Assembly: GCF_014066305.1 (NCBI RefSeq)
Contig: NW_023501067.1
Location: 310,001-374,000 of the forward strand
Source of the DNA: Letharia columbiana
Taxonomy: Eukaryota > Ascomycota > Lecanoromycetes > Lecanorales > Parmeliaceae
Length of the DNA stretch: 64,000 nucleotides
Reading direction: 5' to 3'
The notes below the pieces were generated by a model. It ran no database searches, had not been told where the DNA came from, and saw only the letters and a program-made list of their open reading frames with translations. Of this stretch, positions 35,432 to 48,166 are shown one piece after another (within the stretch, counting starts at the first letter, position 1; the number at the start of each line of letters is the position of its first letter). The position numbers and the translations under genes are program-made.

Positions 35432-35882
35432 GGACAGGGCAAAAATCTTGGGGCCACATATCCTACGTGCAGAAACGGCGTTTAGTAAGATGACGCCGGA
35501 CATAGGGAAATATTCATAGACCACGCTTTGTAATGACAACAAGGCTTTTTCATAACATCTCATACCCTTTGCCTACCTGAGTCACCTCGCAGTGCGGTCT
35601 TCGGTGTTGGTCGAAACGAAAATGCTAAGAGATACGGGTCTCGGGTCTCAGCTGCGGTTATATCCGTGCGCCGCCGCTACCGCTGCAACCGAGCAACCAA
35701 ACAATCAACGATCAGCATTATCGATGACGAGCAGCCCAAAAAGACTTTCATACCATCCTCCAGATCCTATCCTTTTCCCACAACATTCAAAATTCCGAAG
35801 TTCCAGAAATTTCTCACTCGTACTATTTCTTTTGTATATAGAACGTCCGTATCTTCCCAATCCAAACCATTACTCCATAGCT

Positions 35883-36832
35883 ATGCCTTTTCAATACAAG
35901 AAAGTCCTTGTCATCGGAGCCACCAGTGGAATCGGCAAGGCGCTAGCATCACGTTTCGTCCAAGAGGGAAGCATTGTCATTGTTGTTGGTAGGAGAAAAG
36001 AGAACCTGGAGGCATTTGTCCACGAGCATGGCAAAGACAAAGCGAGCGCTGTCCCATTCGATATCACAGAGCTGGACAAGATCCCCAATTTCGTCACGAA
36101 GTTAGTGTCTAGATCGTGGCCTAGCTGGATCTATACTTACTTGCTTTAGTATCACTAAGACCCACACTGATCTCGACTGCGTCCTATTGAACTCTGGCAT
36201 TCAGAGAACGTTTGACTTTTCAAAGCCCGAGACCGTCGATATAAACGTTGTCCAGACAGAGTTCACCACTAATTACCTCAGCAATCTTGCTTTGACCAAT
36301 GCTTTTCTACCGTTTCTGAAGAGCAAGAAGGGGGAGTCGGCGCTGATTTAGTAAGCAAAGCTGTCCGTCGGGCATGGCAGGATGTGCTACTGACCTGTGT
36401 GAAGTACGACCTCTTCGCTTGGCTTAGTCCCAATCATACGATGTGCGAACTACTGCGCCAGCAAAGCGGCCTTGCATCATTACATCTTGTGCTTGCGTGA
36501 GCAGTTGAGAGGATCTACCGTCAAGATCGTAGAGCTCTACCCGCCAGCTGTGCAAAGTATGCCCTTCCGACCCTCCCACGTCTAGACCAAATACTAATAA
36601 TGCAACCACAGCCGAGCTTCACGACGAAAAGCACCAGCCGCAAATCAAGAACGGAAGGCAGTATGGCATGCCGCTTGATCAGTTTACCGATGAGGCGTAC
36701 GAAGGCTTGGCAGCTGGAAAAGAGGAAGTCACAGTCGGAAGCGCGCAAGACTGGTACAACAAGTTTGAGTCTGCGAGGCAAGAACTTTTTCATGGTATCG
36801 TCAAGATGAGGAAGCAGATGGATGACAAGTAG
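35883..36832 (+). CDS. SDR family oxidoreductase (DltE-like)
   Basis: Exons 35883-36100, 36150-36350, 36405-36556 and 36612-36832 join in frame to 263 aa. Visible SDR motifs: VLVIGATSGIGKALASRF (nucleotide loop), VVGRR (beta2), LDCVLLNSGIQ in the usual NNAG position, TTSSLGLVP, and the catalytic NYCASKAALHHY. Downstream VELYPPAVQTELH replaces the common PGxVxT motif, as in DltE-like fungal SDRs. The C-terminus is basic. The reaction is unknown. The introns are phase 2, 2 and 1 with GTTAGT, GTAAGC and GTATGC donors. Confidence 0.88.
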
Positions 36833-37559
36833 CCGTCACGTAGCAAGCGAACATGGTAGATGCCCAGTAATAAAGAACCCGATGCCGCCTTGGCTTTTCT
36901 TAAGGCAGCTGGAGGCAGTGGAAATTTCCCCAGTCTGATGTCGACTCGGTTCTTTCGAAGACAGCCGACGGCAACGGCCCCTATTAGTCTCGACCCGTTC
37001 GGCTTGACCACTGCTAAGGCATTACCTTCCCCAGCGCTTCCAAGGTGCTGACACCCAAGGCACGGCTCAGAAACAAGGACCCCACCTGTCGCCCGAACCT
37101 TTCACGGTGGCGACGGCAATTCAACCCTTGCCTTGTTTCAGCCATCCCTGCCTCTTTTCAAACAGCTCTCCTAGCTCCCCCCTGCAAATTTGTCCCTTAT
37201 TCCTTGTCCATGGAATGTGGAGATACATGCCACTTCTTAGATATTGCATCAATAATCGAGGACCCTCGAGAATCGATCTCTCTACATGTCGAACTCATTG
37301 TTATTGAATGGTACGAGTTGAAGATCCAATCAAGGAGTTGAAATGAGTGTCTGCTTGTAGGGCTGAGATTCTACCCTTACTAGTACCGGAGATACGCTAA
37401 TGCCGGACTTATTGCAACGACGTTTTTTCTCTCTCCCCAAATTGAGTCACCGCCTTGACGAAATCTGGAACTTCGTTGCCATTGGGATTGATTTCGTCTC
37501 CTTCAAACACTGTAAATTGAACAACCCAACCCTGCGTATATTAATAGCCTTGCAACGCA
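36833..37559. other. Intergenic
   Basis: No gene supported; upstream region of the aspartate-semialdehyde dehydrogenase gene. Confidence 0.5.
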
Positions 37560-38813
37560 ATGAACGCGGGAAAGTCCCCCGGCTTCCCCAGGAAAAAGTG
37601 TGGTCAGCATGCCCTATGACCTGACTGCAGCCCCAATTTGACAATGCTACAGGAGTCCTCGGATGCACTGGCTCCGTCGGGCAACGTTTTATGCTTCTTC
37701 TCATGGACCACCCTCACTTCGACCTCCACGCAATTGGAGCCTCCTCTCGCTCGGCCGGCAAGAAATACGGGGATGTCGCGCCATGGAAGCAGACGAAAGC
37801 ATTGCCAGAAAAATACAGAGAGCTCGTGGTGAAGCCTTGTGAGCCGGAAGAATTCAAGGACTGCGATATAGTCTTCAGTGGGTTGGACTCTTCCGTCGCA
37901 GGGGAAATCGAGATGGCCTTCCTTATGGCTAATTTGGCGGTGTTTTCGAATGCGAAGAATTACCGTCAAGATCCTCTTGTTCCGTTAGTTGTGCCAACAT
38001 TGAATTTGGATCACTTTGAGGTCATTCCGAGTCAGCGGAATCACTACAAGATCGACAAGGGTTTCTTGGTGTGCAACAGTAACTGCGCCGTGATTGGCCT
38101 CGTGATTCCCTTCGCCGCCATCGAAGCAGCCTTCGGTCCCATCGATATAGTAAGCGTGGTTACAGAGCAAGCACTCTCAGGTAAATGCGACCCCTTACAC
38201 GGTCATCGGCAGAGCTGACCATTCCTAGGAGCAGGCTATCCTGGTGTGCCCTCGATGGACATCCTTGACAATGTGATACCGTACATAAGCGGAGAAGAAG
38301 ACAAGATGGAGTCGGAGACGAGGAAGATTTTAGGTCACGTTAACAAGGAGAACATGGCATTTGTCCAACGGTCAGACATCAGGATATCCGCTACCTGTAC
38401 GAGGGTCAATGTGACAGATGGACATATGGCCTTTGTATCTCTACGCTTTGCGAAGAGGCCACCGCCCAGTGCGGAGCAAGTCAAGCAGGCTATGAGAGAA
38501 TATGTCTCAGATGCTCAAAGACTTGGTTGCCCATCGGCTCCAGATGCAGCGATCACAGTTCTCCAGCAGGTGGACCGACCTCAGCCACGACTCGATCGGG
38601 ATGTAGGCCGGGGTTACTCTGTTAGTGTGGGTAGGGTGAGAGAAGACAAAACAGGGGTATTCGACCTCATGTTCGCTGCTTTATCTCACAATAGTAAGTT
38701 TACATCAGACTCTACGAAATCTTTTTGACTAAGCAACCCGCACAGCTATCATCGGGGCTGCTGGATCATCGATACTGAATGCAGAAGCTGCCGTTCTAAA
38801 GGGATTCGTATGA
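37560..38813 (+). CDS. HOM2: Aspartate-semialdehyde dehydrogenase
   Basis: Four exons, 37560-37602, 37653-38180, 38229-38693 and 38746-38813, encode 367 aa. The NADP loop [14 protein letters not shown] is split by the first intron. The catalytic cysteine is in [11 protein letters not shown], followed by [20 protein letters not shown] and the substrate-binding HVNKENMAF, typical of the fungal branch of the family. The C-terminal helix reads [16 protein letters not shown]. The enzyme reduces aspartyl phosphate to aspartate semialdehyde in threonine, methionine and isoleucine synthesis (HOM2). The first ATG encodes a 14-codon lead matching the usual family start. All exons join cleanly. Confidence 0.95.
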
Positions 38814-40808
38814 CAGCATTCCGGGGGAACCTGTATCTGCTATCTCGGGGCTTCTCAGATACCCAGTCATGGATGTCGCCCTGTAGAGACACGTAGAATG
38901 ATGTGGAAGAGGCGTTCAACCAACCAGTGATCTGGTCTGTCTATCCTGCGCGCCAAATGGTCCAATCATTGATAGCTTCGACATTCTGGTCTAAACATAC
39001 GCACGAGGAGACCCATTCCTGCGTCACGTCACCGCTGTGTCTAACCTGGAGCGCCTTTATCTCCTCCAACCGGCCCAAGGTGTCTTCACATTTCTCTCAG
39101 TCTAGTTCAGAAGTGCGTTGGTATCACGCCTCTCACTGTATGCAGCCTAGAGAAGCCAATTGGACCTGAAATGAGAAAGGAGCCTTTTATAGTCCCTGGC
39201 TCAACGAGGCCAATTCAGAAAATAAGCCAACCAAAGGTGTACCACACGAAATTCAATGAACGGCGCGTGCTTTATGCTGCCCTTTCAATCCCATCCCTCC
39301 ATCAACCTCAGCAGTCTTGAGCATAACCGCAAGGGCTCCGAGATGGACCAAAGTCATCTAGAGAAAATTAAAAAGGAATGGCTGACCATGACCAGGAGTA
39401 TACACGTGAAGCCTCTACCAACCCGTTACGCTTTGGCAGAACATGGCTTGGGATCTGGAGAAAGCTTATGTGCTCGAAGGTTGAACTACCAGACTCGGTG
39501 GCAACGGCATGCTAGCGTGCTGCTTGATGCTGCTCCTTGGGTGAATGTCGGTCATTTTTTACGAACGATACTTGGCAGTGGTGAATGGTGAGGCAGGGCT
39601 GCGGGTTCTTTCTCTCTGGAGGTGGATGCGGCAAGACTGGTTTTAGGCAACCGATGCGAACATTCAAGGAAAGCACACAAGCAGATCTCTGGCGTCAGCA
39701 ACGGTATTGCTACTGCCGTAGACACCGTTGGGTTGGCGATCTTTTCTGGGCTCTAAAACGCCATCAGAGTACTGGCTAAGTCCGCTTTACAGCACATTGT
39801 GCGTAATTGAGCAGCCTATCTATCTCGAAAGCAGGGTATTGCATGGTTACGCTGAGGCCGCATTGTCTTTCTCAACTTCTTTCAGCATTGTGTAAAGCGC
39901 TACCATTGTCTGATGTACATTTATAGAGTACCTTATCCGAGTACTGAAGCACTTGCATATTTACGCCTCGACAGATTGGGAATCTGCATCCTCAAATACA
40001 TCCAGGAACGTGAGTGAGCCTTGGGCAGAAGCAGACGTTCCTTAGCAGGACGCTGGCACCGGAGGAGATGGTGCACCTTCAGCAATTAGAATGGTCAGCG
40101 CTTGCGTCTCGGACATTCGAATCCTACAAATATCATTGACAGGAGCGCAAGATGAGCTTCCATGAGATCCCATTCTTGGAGGACTAAATGGACGATGCAA
40201 CCACAATAATCTGATGTAGTCCCTGATGCAGAGGCTGGGTTTGAAGCATTCTCGTAGGGAGCTGCACTTGTTGCGCTTCACCTCCATAGTCAAGTAGAAA
40301 TTCAGCTGGCCAAGATACATTGGCAACGACTGGGAGTACGGTAGGAGACTGATCTCCTACCTCTCTCACCAGATCTGAGGATCGTGGATACAGAAGCCAA
40401 TCGAGCAATCGAGGGCTTGACGCTAGAAAACTCGGTAAACAAAGCCGATCAGACCTTTCCTTCCTCTTCCATCCTCCATTTCAAAACATACTTCATCACA
40501 ACAACCACAGTCCTCGATCAAGAAGACTTCGAACTCTGCACGATACGATAGACATTCGTGTGAGTATATTGCCATCACCACATTAAATCTGCAACCATCT
40601 CACCCTTCTCATCTTCACGTCACCAGCCTCAAGTCACGTCACCTCATCTCGACCTTCCCAGCTAATCATCGATCACAGTCATCATTTCATCGAAGCTACA
40701 TCTCAAACAAGACGTGAGCATCTATGTAGCTCTGCAGCATAGTCGACAGCAATCCCATAATCAAAATACGCGTGATAAGCTGACGCTACAGCCAGAAAGA
40801 CGCGAATC
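38814..40808. other. Intergenic, possibly with decayed coding sequence
   Basis: About 2 kb without a supported gene. An open frame at 39256-39591 (ending VNVGHFLRTILGSGEW) and the next at 39585-39779 look protein-like but match no family I recognise, and no splice pair joins them. The last 300 bp before 40809 are pyrimidine-rich, as expected for a promoter and leader. Confidence 0.4.
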
Positions 40809-42893
40809 ATGTCGGACTGGAACGCTGCTGGTGAGTCTCTCCAATCCTCCCCTGACCTGCTTCGCATTTTCTCTTCCACACACTCCGAATTCCATCTGCA
40901 TCACTGCCTCACGTTCACTCATTCGAGCTTGATCCTCCAGATGAGACAACGTTGCTAACCCGGGTCTCTCATCTCAGCGGGTGGTGCAGAATGGGACTCC
41001 GGTGCTGGAGCTGCTGGCAATGCTTGGACCGATGGCGTTGACGCTGGTGCGAGTGCTGGCGGCGACTTCGGTACTACGAACGGCGATGCCACTCAGAAAG
41101 GAGCTGGAGCTGGAGGGGATTTCACGTGCCGTCGGTAAGTTCAGCAAGCTTGTTCTACTGCACAAGGTATTGAATGCTGACACGACGTAGCTGCGGTGAA
41201 GCTGGGCACATGGCTCGTCAATGCCCAACCGCTCCCGAAGGTAGTGGCAATGATGGCAAATGTTTCAATTGTGGCGAAGAAGGGTGGGTCTCCAACCTTC
41301 GGGCTTGACTTGATGCTGATACGCTCTGTAGCCACTCAAAGGTCGACTGTCCCAACCCTCGTGTGTTCAAAGGGATCTGCCGCATTTGCGAGAAAGAAGG
41401 TCACCCAGCTTCTGAATGTCCCGACAAACCTCCACCCAAATGCTTCAACTGCAAGCAGGAAGGTATCTCATCATTCTTCACAGTCTGGCCGATCACTTGT
41501 TGTTGACACTGCTCCAGGGCACCAGACCTCGGAATGCAAAGCAAATCGGGTCTTTGACACGTCTCGTGTAGCTGACATGTCTGCCGAGGATGCTTGGGAA
41601 GCCCTCCAGAAGGCAGATGAGGAGCGTGAATTGGAGGATTTCCGTGAGGTGCGTGGTAACAAAAGATGCCTTTACAAACGAAACATTAACTTCTCTCATC
41701 AGGCCTTCAGAGTCTACACCAAGGTAGCTTCCGATGCCACGTACGATGAGCTCGAGACGGCATTTCGTGTTAATAATTTCAATACGTATCTCATCGCAAC
41801 AGAGAACGAGTTACTTAAGACTCATACATACGTCAATCTCCAAGGAGAACTTGACAAGACCTACAAAGTCGGCTTCCATTTAAGCCCTAAGCCAAAGCGC
41901 GAGACCGCGAAGCAAGGATGGCCAGAGACACCGGAGGAGAATCTTGAGCGTCTCAAGGATGCTGGTCTACCCATGGAGCGTGGTATTCCGAAGTGCATAC
42001 GCTGTGACGGTAAGGTCTCCACACCCATCTGTTACTTGGTATGACTACTGACTCCCTTTAGAGCTTGGCCACACCGCTCGTGCCTGCCCCGAGGAGGCTG
42101 TCGAGAACGCAGATAGGGTCCAAGTCAAGTGCGTGAACTGTGAGGAAGTCGGTCACCGTGCTCGCGACTGCCCCACACCGCGAGTGGATAGGTTTGCCTG
42201 CCGTAATTGCAAGTAAGTCATGTCAAAGCCTCCTGCTCCGACCCTTCCGTGTCTAATCCCATCCAGACAATCCGGTCACACATCCGCTGAATGCACCGAG
42301 CCACGCTCCGCTGAAGGAGTCGAGTGCCGCAAATGCAACCAGAGTCAGTCTATCTTCGTGCAATCGTCTTCTGTTCTTATCCTGACAGCTTGCAGTGGGA
42401 CACTTCTCGAAGGACTGCCCTACTGGTGGGGGAAACAACTGCCGCAACTGCGGTAAGGAGGGTCACATGAGCAAAGAGTGCGACAAGCCGCGCAATCCAG
42501 CAACTGTGACATGCCGAAATTGCGATGAGATGGGACATTTCAGCAAAGACTGCCCCAAGCCTCGTGACTACAGCAAAGTCAAGTGTTCTAATTGTGACCA
42601 AAGTATGTCGGCGAGCTTCTTATGCATGCACCGAGTTGCACTTCGCTGACAAAAAGGCAGTGGGCCATACCAAGGTACGATGCAAGGAGCCAATAAGAGA
42701 AGTTGACGATGGAGGCTTTGGTGCCGGCGGGGACACAGGCGGTTTCGATGCCCCGGTCAGTGGTGAAGATTTTGCCGCTCCGGCCGCCGGAGGAGTAGAT
42801 GAGTGGGCTGCTGGCTCTGGAGGAGCGACTGATGACTGGGGTACCGCGCCAGCGGCTACGACTGTGGGAGGAGGAGGTCAAGACAACTGGTAG
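40809..42893 (+). CDS. CCHC zinc-knuckle nucleic acid-binding protein (CNBP/Gis2/Byr3-like), eleven knuckles
   Basis: Ten exons: 40809-40830, 40978-41134, 41191-41283, 41332-41462, 41518-41648, 41703-42009, 42062-42212, 42267-42343, 42396-42602 and 42661-42893. They join in one frame to 502 aa. After a Gly/Ala/Asp-rich start come four C-x2-C-x4-H-x4-C knuckles (for example CFNCGEEGHSKVDC and CRICEKEGHPASEC). A helical middle follows (SAEDAWEALQKADEERE, YDELETAFRVNNFNTYLI), then seven more knuckles (CVNCEEVGHRARDC, CRNCGKEGHMSKEC and others) and a Gly/Asp-rich tail ending GGGGQDNW. Small relatives (Gis2, CNBP) bind single-stranded nucleic acid and regulate translation; this large form is typical of filamentous fungi. 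Seven of nine introns fall within knuckles. Confidence 0.9.
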
Positions 42894-43879
42894 ATGTTGC
42901 CTTGTGCTTGATCCATGGCTGGTGGTACACTTCTCTAGCTTTCTTGAGAATTGATCTGACGGCTGGATGACAGCTTATCCCGCAAAGAATTAGCTAAATT
43001 TTAAGACAGCTGGTCAGCCCAGGTCCAGAACAGCTATTGCTCCTTGATTCTCATGAGGACATAGATATCGTCGATAGAGCAAGCTTGCGCTTGATCCCAA
43101 TTGCTAGATGCTGTGGTGTCCTGTGATTGGAGCGCCAATTCAACTTCGCCGAACCATTCTGATACGAGTAGTTGAATCAAGATTAGACATCATCGTCGAC
43201 AACACAGGCCCCGTGGTGGCATAGATCTCGAGACGGGAAGTCTTCCTGACTTCGATGGTTAAGATTTGTGTTTGAAGCTTTGAAGACGGGTCTTTCAAAG
43301 TGTCGTCTCTTAATAGGGCAGACGCGAGTCATGCAACCATGTCGCCCTGTAGATCTATGAATCGCTACGCCGCTTAGCCAAAACCTGCTTGCCCCGCTTC
43401 TCCGCAATCTCATCCCGCCGGCAGAGATCTTCGAAGAGGACCTCATGATTGGAAGTATGTTGTTTTATGGAGGCTCTCGTACACTGGAAACATCACACGG
43501 CTTGTGACGCTAATGCGAGCCGTGCTACCAGCAGTTCACGTTATCTTCGGATGGCTTCATCTACAAATAGCAGGCGTGCGATTGCCCTGCATCTATCTCT
43601 GCTACCTCAAGCATATCCTACAGCCGTGATCCCCGCATTATTCCTGCAGAATTTCTCTAGTTGAAAGACTAGAAGCCGTTTTGCAGCTATCTTATTGGAA
43701 CGTCCTTCCCAATTACGTCGTGCATTTCCTGCACCGTTTATGCCAGCGTCTCAAATCCTATTTGAACCTCTCTCTGTGGATATAAAGTCGCTCATGCCTT
43801 TGATATATCGAATGTTCTTCTCTGCTTGACCTTTTCCTCAGTTTGCGCTGCCATTGAACGGACCCAGCGCTTAGAAAAT
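42894..43879. other. Intergenic
   Basis: No supported gene. A minus-strand stretch near 43330-43450 reads like part of a helical basic protein (FEDLCRRDEIAEKRGKQVL) but meets a stop and has no partner exon. Confidence 0.4.
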
Positions 43880-46078
43880 ATGTTTGGAAGTTCCCGCTAT
43901 TTCGGCCTCAAGGGCACACGGCTCAACGTCGCTGTTGGTGTCCTAGCTGGACTGGACTTCTTGTGAGTCTTATGGACTACAATTGGACCGTTGCATGCTG
44001 ATGGAACACAGACTCTTTGGCTATGATCAAGGTGTCATGGGTGGTCTATTGACCTTATCGTCCTTTGTGAAAACCTTCCCGGAGATTGATACCACGGCCG
44101 CAACGGAAACGGCTCAGCATCTCAACGCCTCTCAGAAAACCCATAGATCGACCATCCAAGGTGACTTGGCAGTGCATTAATAATACCGTGCCAGCAGCCG
44201 ACTGATCGGGGCACAGGTATTTCGGTCGCTGCTTACAACGTCGGATGTTTCTTTGGGGCTATTGCTACAATTTTTATTGGAGACCGCCTTGGTCGCCGAA
44301 AGACCATTTTTCTCGGCTCTTCGGTCATGGTTGTTGGTGCAGCGCTGCAATGTTCATCCTTTTCGTTGGCTCAATTCATCACTGGAAGATTGGTAACAGG
44401 GTACTAGCTATGATACTGTCACAGAGAAACATGCTGACGACAAACGCAAGCTTTGGCAATGGTCTCAATACATCGACTGTCCCAACATGGCAGTCAGAGT
44501 GTTCTAGATCTCACAGGCGGGGCCAACTGGTCATGATCGAGGTATTGTGGCCTGAGAAAGGCAGCATGTAAGAGCTAACGCGGTTGAATTTTTAGGGTGC
44601 AATGATCACTGGAGGCATCTGCTTCAGCTACTGGCTTGACTTTGGCTTCTCCTTCCTGGACCCGAGCACCATTGCCTGGAGATTCCCTATTGGATTCCAG
44701 ATCTTTTTCGCGTTGCTTATCCTGCTTTTCGTCCTTAGGCTTCCAGAGTCGCCCCGGTGGTTGATCTTGAAGGGTCAGGAGGATGAAGCGATGTCAGTCC
44801 TAAGCGCTCTTAGTGATCTTCCGCCCGATGATGTAAGTCCTCGATTCATGTTGAGGAGGCCGGTCCGCTGACGACTCTTAGCCTTACGTTCACGGTGAAT
44901 TCTCCGCCATCAAAGACACTGTTCTGGAGATGTCTCAAGGCGGTTTTCGAGATCTGTTCACGATGGACGAAAATCGACATCTTCATCGTACCATCCTGGC
45001 ATATGTCAATCAGGTCTTTCAGCAGATTTCTGGCATCAATCTAATCACGTATTATGCAGCAACCATCTATCAAGAGGAAATTGGATTGAGTGGATTGACG
45101 TCGAGGGCCTTGGCAGCTGCGAATGGAACAGGTATGAACGGCCTTCAGCTCGGCTTTTGGGATATAGGAATTGAGCTTCAAGGCAATAGAATACTTCGCG
45201 GCCTCATGGATCGCTGTCTTTACTATAGAGAAATTTGGCCGGCGTCAGCTGTCGGTACCCAGGCCTGGTCCTCTGTGATGCCTTGCTGACTCCAATTTAG
45301 CATGCTGTTCGGCGCCGCAGGTATGACGTTCTCGATGGCGATACTGGCGATCATGGTACGCATATGAGACCGTATGAACGATACGAAAGATTTCAGCTAA
45401 GCGCAATGCAGAACAAATACACTGGCAAAGGCACTGGCATTGTAGCAGCCCTCTTTCTCTTCATCTTTAATACTTTCTTCGCAATTGGATGGCTCGGTAT
45501 GACATGGCTATATCCCGCTGAGATTGTACCCCTGCGTATTCGGGCACCTGCAAATGCGTTGTCGACATCTGCCAATTGGGTATGTACTTCATAGGTTCGA
45601 ATTCGTCTCTCATCCAAGCTGACAAGGTCCAGGCCTTCAACTTCATGGTCGTAATGGTTACGCCGGTGGCTTTTGCATCCATCCAATACAAGACTTACGT
45701 TATTTTTGCCGTCATGTAAGACCACATCCAGCTCATCCTTTCTACTTCCACACATCCCTCTCATCATGCCCATAAACTCAATCCGCTAACCCTTCCTTGC
45801 ACAGCAACGCCTTCATATTCCCGGTCGTCTACTTTTTCTACCCCGAAACCGCCTACCGCTCCCTCGAAGAGATGGACTCCATCTTCCGCAAATGCAGCTC
45901 CTACTTCACCCTCGTGAAAATCGCCCGCGATGAGCCGAGACGGTATGGCAAGAAGGGAGAATTACTCATCAATTACGAAGAGACGGAAGAGCATGCGAGG
46001 AGGGCCAGTATTTTGAGTCAGCCGTCCGAGAAGGCTAAGAAGGCGGAGGGGCTGGCGGTTGAGAATGAGGGTGTCTGA
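43880..46078 (+). CDS. MFS sugar transporter
   Basis: Eleven exons (43880-43962, 44012-44160, 44217-44400, 44451-44541, 44596-44832, 44882-45131, 45190-45250, 45301-45355, 45397-45579, 45633-45715, 45805-46078) give 549 aa without a break. Sugar-porter signatures are all present: LLFGYDQGVMGG in helix 1, GDRLGRRKTI between helices 2 and 3, and LPESPRWLILKG after helix 6. They continue with NQVFQQISGINLITYY in helix 7, IEKFGRR, and FFYPETAYRSLEEMD at the end. The last 60 residues are a charged cytoplasmic tail. These proteins are proton-coupled hexose or related sugar symporters at the plasma membrane; the precise sugar cannot be inferred. The high intron number is unusual next to other genes in the window. 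Confidence 0.93.
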
Positions 46079-48166
46079 AGGAAGATTGCGGCAGGAGGTC
46101 TAGAGGCGCTTGATGAGAAGACACGCGAGCAGATGTCTCCAGATGATTTATTGCATCAGTCTAACTTTCGTAATCCTATCAAGCATCTATAACAGCGCTA
46201 AGTTACTCCTGATCCCCTTACGCACAGGCAACATGCCAGCCAGGAGGGCCGGCAAGCCGCCAATAACAAGCGGCAATCTTGGGTGCCGACTTCTTTCCAT
46301 CACTCATGCGGAGATCCGCGCCAAAAGTCCTGGAACGCCAGGATCTCAGGTAACGCCGCCTCCGCCTGAAGCGATGCCTAGGTAAACCAATCCGGGACCC
46401 AATGCCCCTATCTCGCCCAAAGGAGGTTCATACACGTGAACAGCAAAGTCGGCCTAGTCCCCGGTCCGTAAGACGGTAGAATGATATCGAGTCGGTTTGG
46501 GCGCAGCTCGCCCATAGTCGTACCGTCTATCAGCACGGCCGCACTCGGTCTCGATGAGCGTCGTCTCGCGGGAGATGGCCCATTGCTCCCACGTTGCGTC
46601 CGTTGAGATCAGATTGGATTTTTTTTACTTTCCTTTGCGATTGCAAGGTTCCACGGGGAGTCCGAATCAGGCTGCGGTAAGAGCGAGTGTAGAAAGCCTA
46701 CGGCTACGCCGGAAGGATCGGAGTCGTTGTCGTTTGGGTGGGTTAGCAGCCGGGGTTGAGAAGGCGGTCCGGCAGAGCAGAGGCTTGATATATGGATGGT
46801 CTATGTCGAAGCAGACGAGATGAGATGGAGGCGCGGTAGTTTGGATGGGAATGATGCCGCGACGAAGCACGCGGTGATGATGTGGATAAATTAAGAGGGC
46901 ATTCGATCCACTGCGGCTGGATGTCTGCGAGGATGACGGCGGTTGCCCACATGCACTCTTGAAACCAGTCTCGTTGCCATCACAAGGCGGAATGCTAGAA
47001 GCTGGAGTCGTACTTGTACTTGTGAAAAATTCTGCCCCTGACACCGCGAGAAGAGAGAGACTGGCTCTGGGCTTTGGTATGTGACTTTGGCCAACTCATA
47101 GGTGGACTACGGTCTTATTCTGGGTCGACTAGACGATGTATGAACAGATAGACCATGTATGAGCTGACTGATGTTTACTGTTCCATGGTTTGTGGAGTGG
47201 ACTCTGAATGGACCGTTGCTGCTCTTATCCTTTTTTAGCTTGCATTAGCTTGCGTTAACGGGACCCATCGCTGTCATGTATGTATGTACCTCGTCGAAAG
47301 AAGGTTCCCAGCCTCCTCCCAGCCACCTGTTGGAACAACCACCTAATTTGTGTGGGCTACAAATACTGGCCCAGGGAGTCCGGAGATAGAATAATTCTTG
47401 CAACCTACACACCACTCACTCTACCATACCTGATATTTTGACATACCTCCAGTCAGGGTCCATAGCTTCGTCTTCCTGCTTTCAGTTCTCAGCTTTTCAA
47501 CTATTCGAATATGGAATTCTACGATAAGTGGGAAGGGCTTGTAAAAGCGAGGTTATCTAGTTGCGTGAAATGGATAGTTAGCCCCCCAATAAGAAGTCCC
47601 TACGCGGATTGACCGGCTTCTGAGAAGAATGAACCGGTAGGGTTACATTGGGATGGCATGGCATGCATTAGTGCTGACCTGTAGACTGTACGGGCACTTT
47701 CGGGGGGTATGACGGATCATGGAAACGAGTGGACGGCGCCGGGCGGTACACGTAGAGTAGGTCGCAAGTTACTGCGCGCTTGTTTCTCCGAGGTGAATCT
47801 ACGCCACTAGATATCTGAACAGTTCCCCAAGACGACTGATGCATAATGCAATGGACCCTTCATTAGCACGCGATTGCTCGGCGCTTAGCATTGTAGCCTC
47901 CCAAATTCCTTTTGCCTTCCTCAAGAAACACCTTATTGATATACTACTTATATGAACATATATCTTTGTTGAGTCGACGTTGCTACCCAAACCTAGGTTA
48001 TGCTTTCTATGCGAATTCAATGTTTGGTTGAGATTAAGCCGGGGTCGACAGACCATCTGAGCGGTATCCACCACGAGTTAATTACGTGCCCCGGTTTCCC
48101 CTGACCTCTTGATTCTCCATCTGAGGCCTGACTCAGCATCACTGCGGACATCTAACCCCTCTTCCA
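46079..48166. other. Intergenic
   Basis: About 2.1 kb with only short motif-less frames on both strands. Nothing recognisable as RNA gene, transposon or repeat. Confidence 0.4.
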
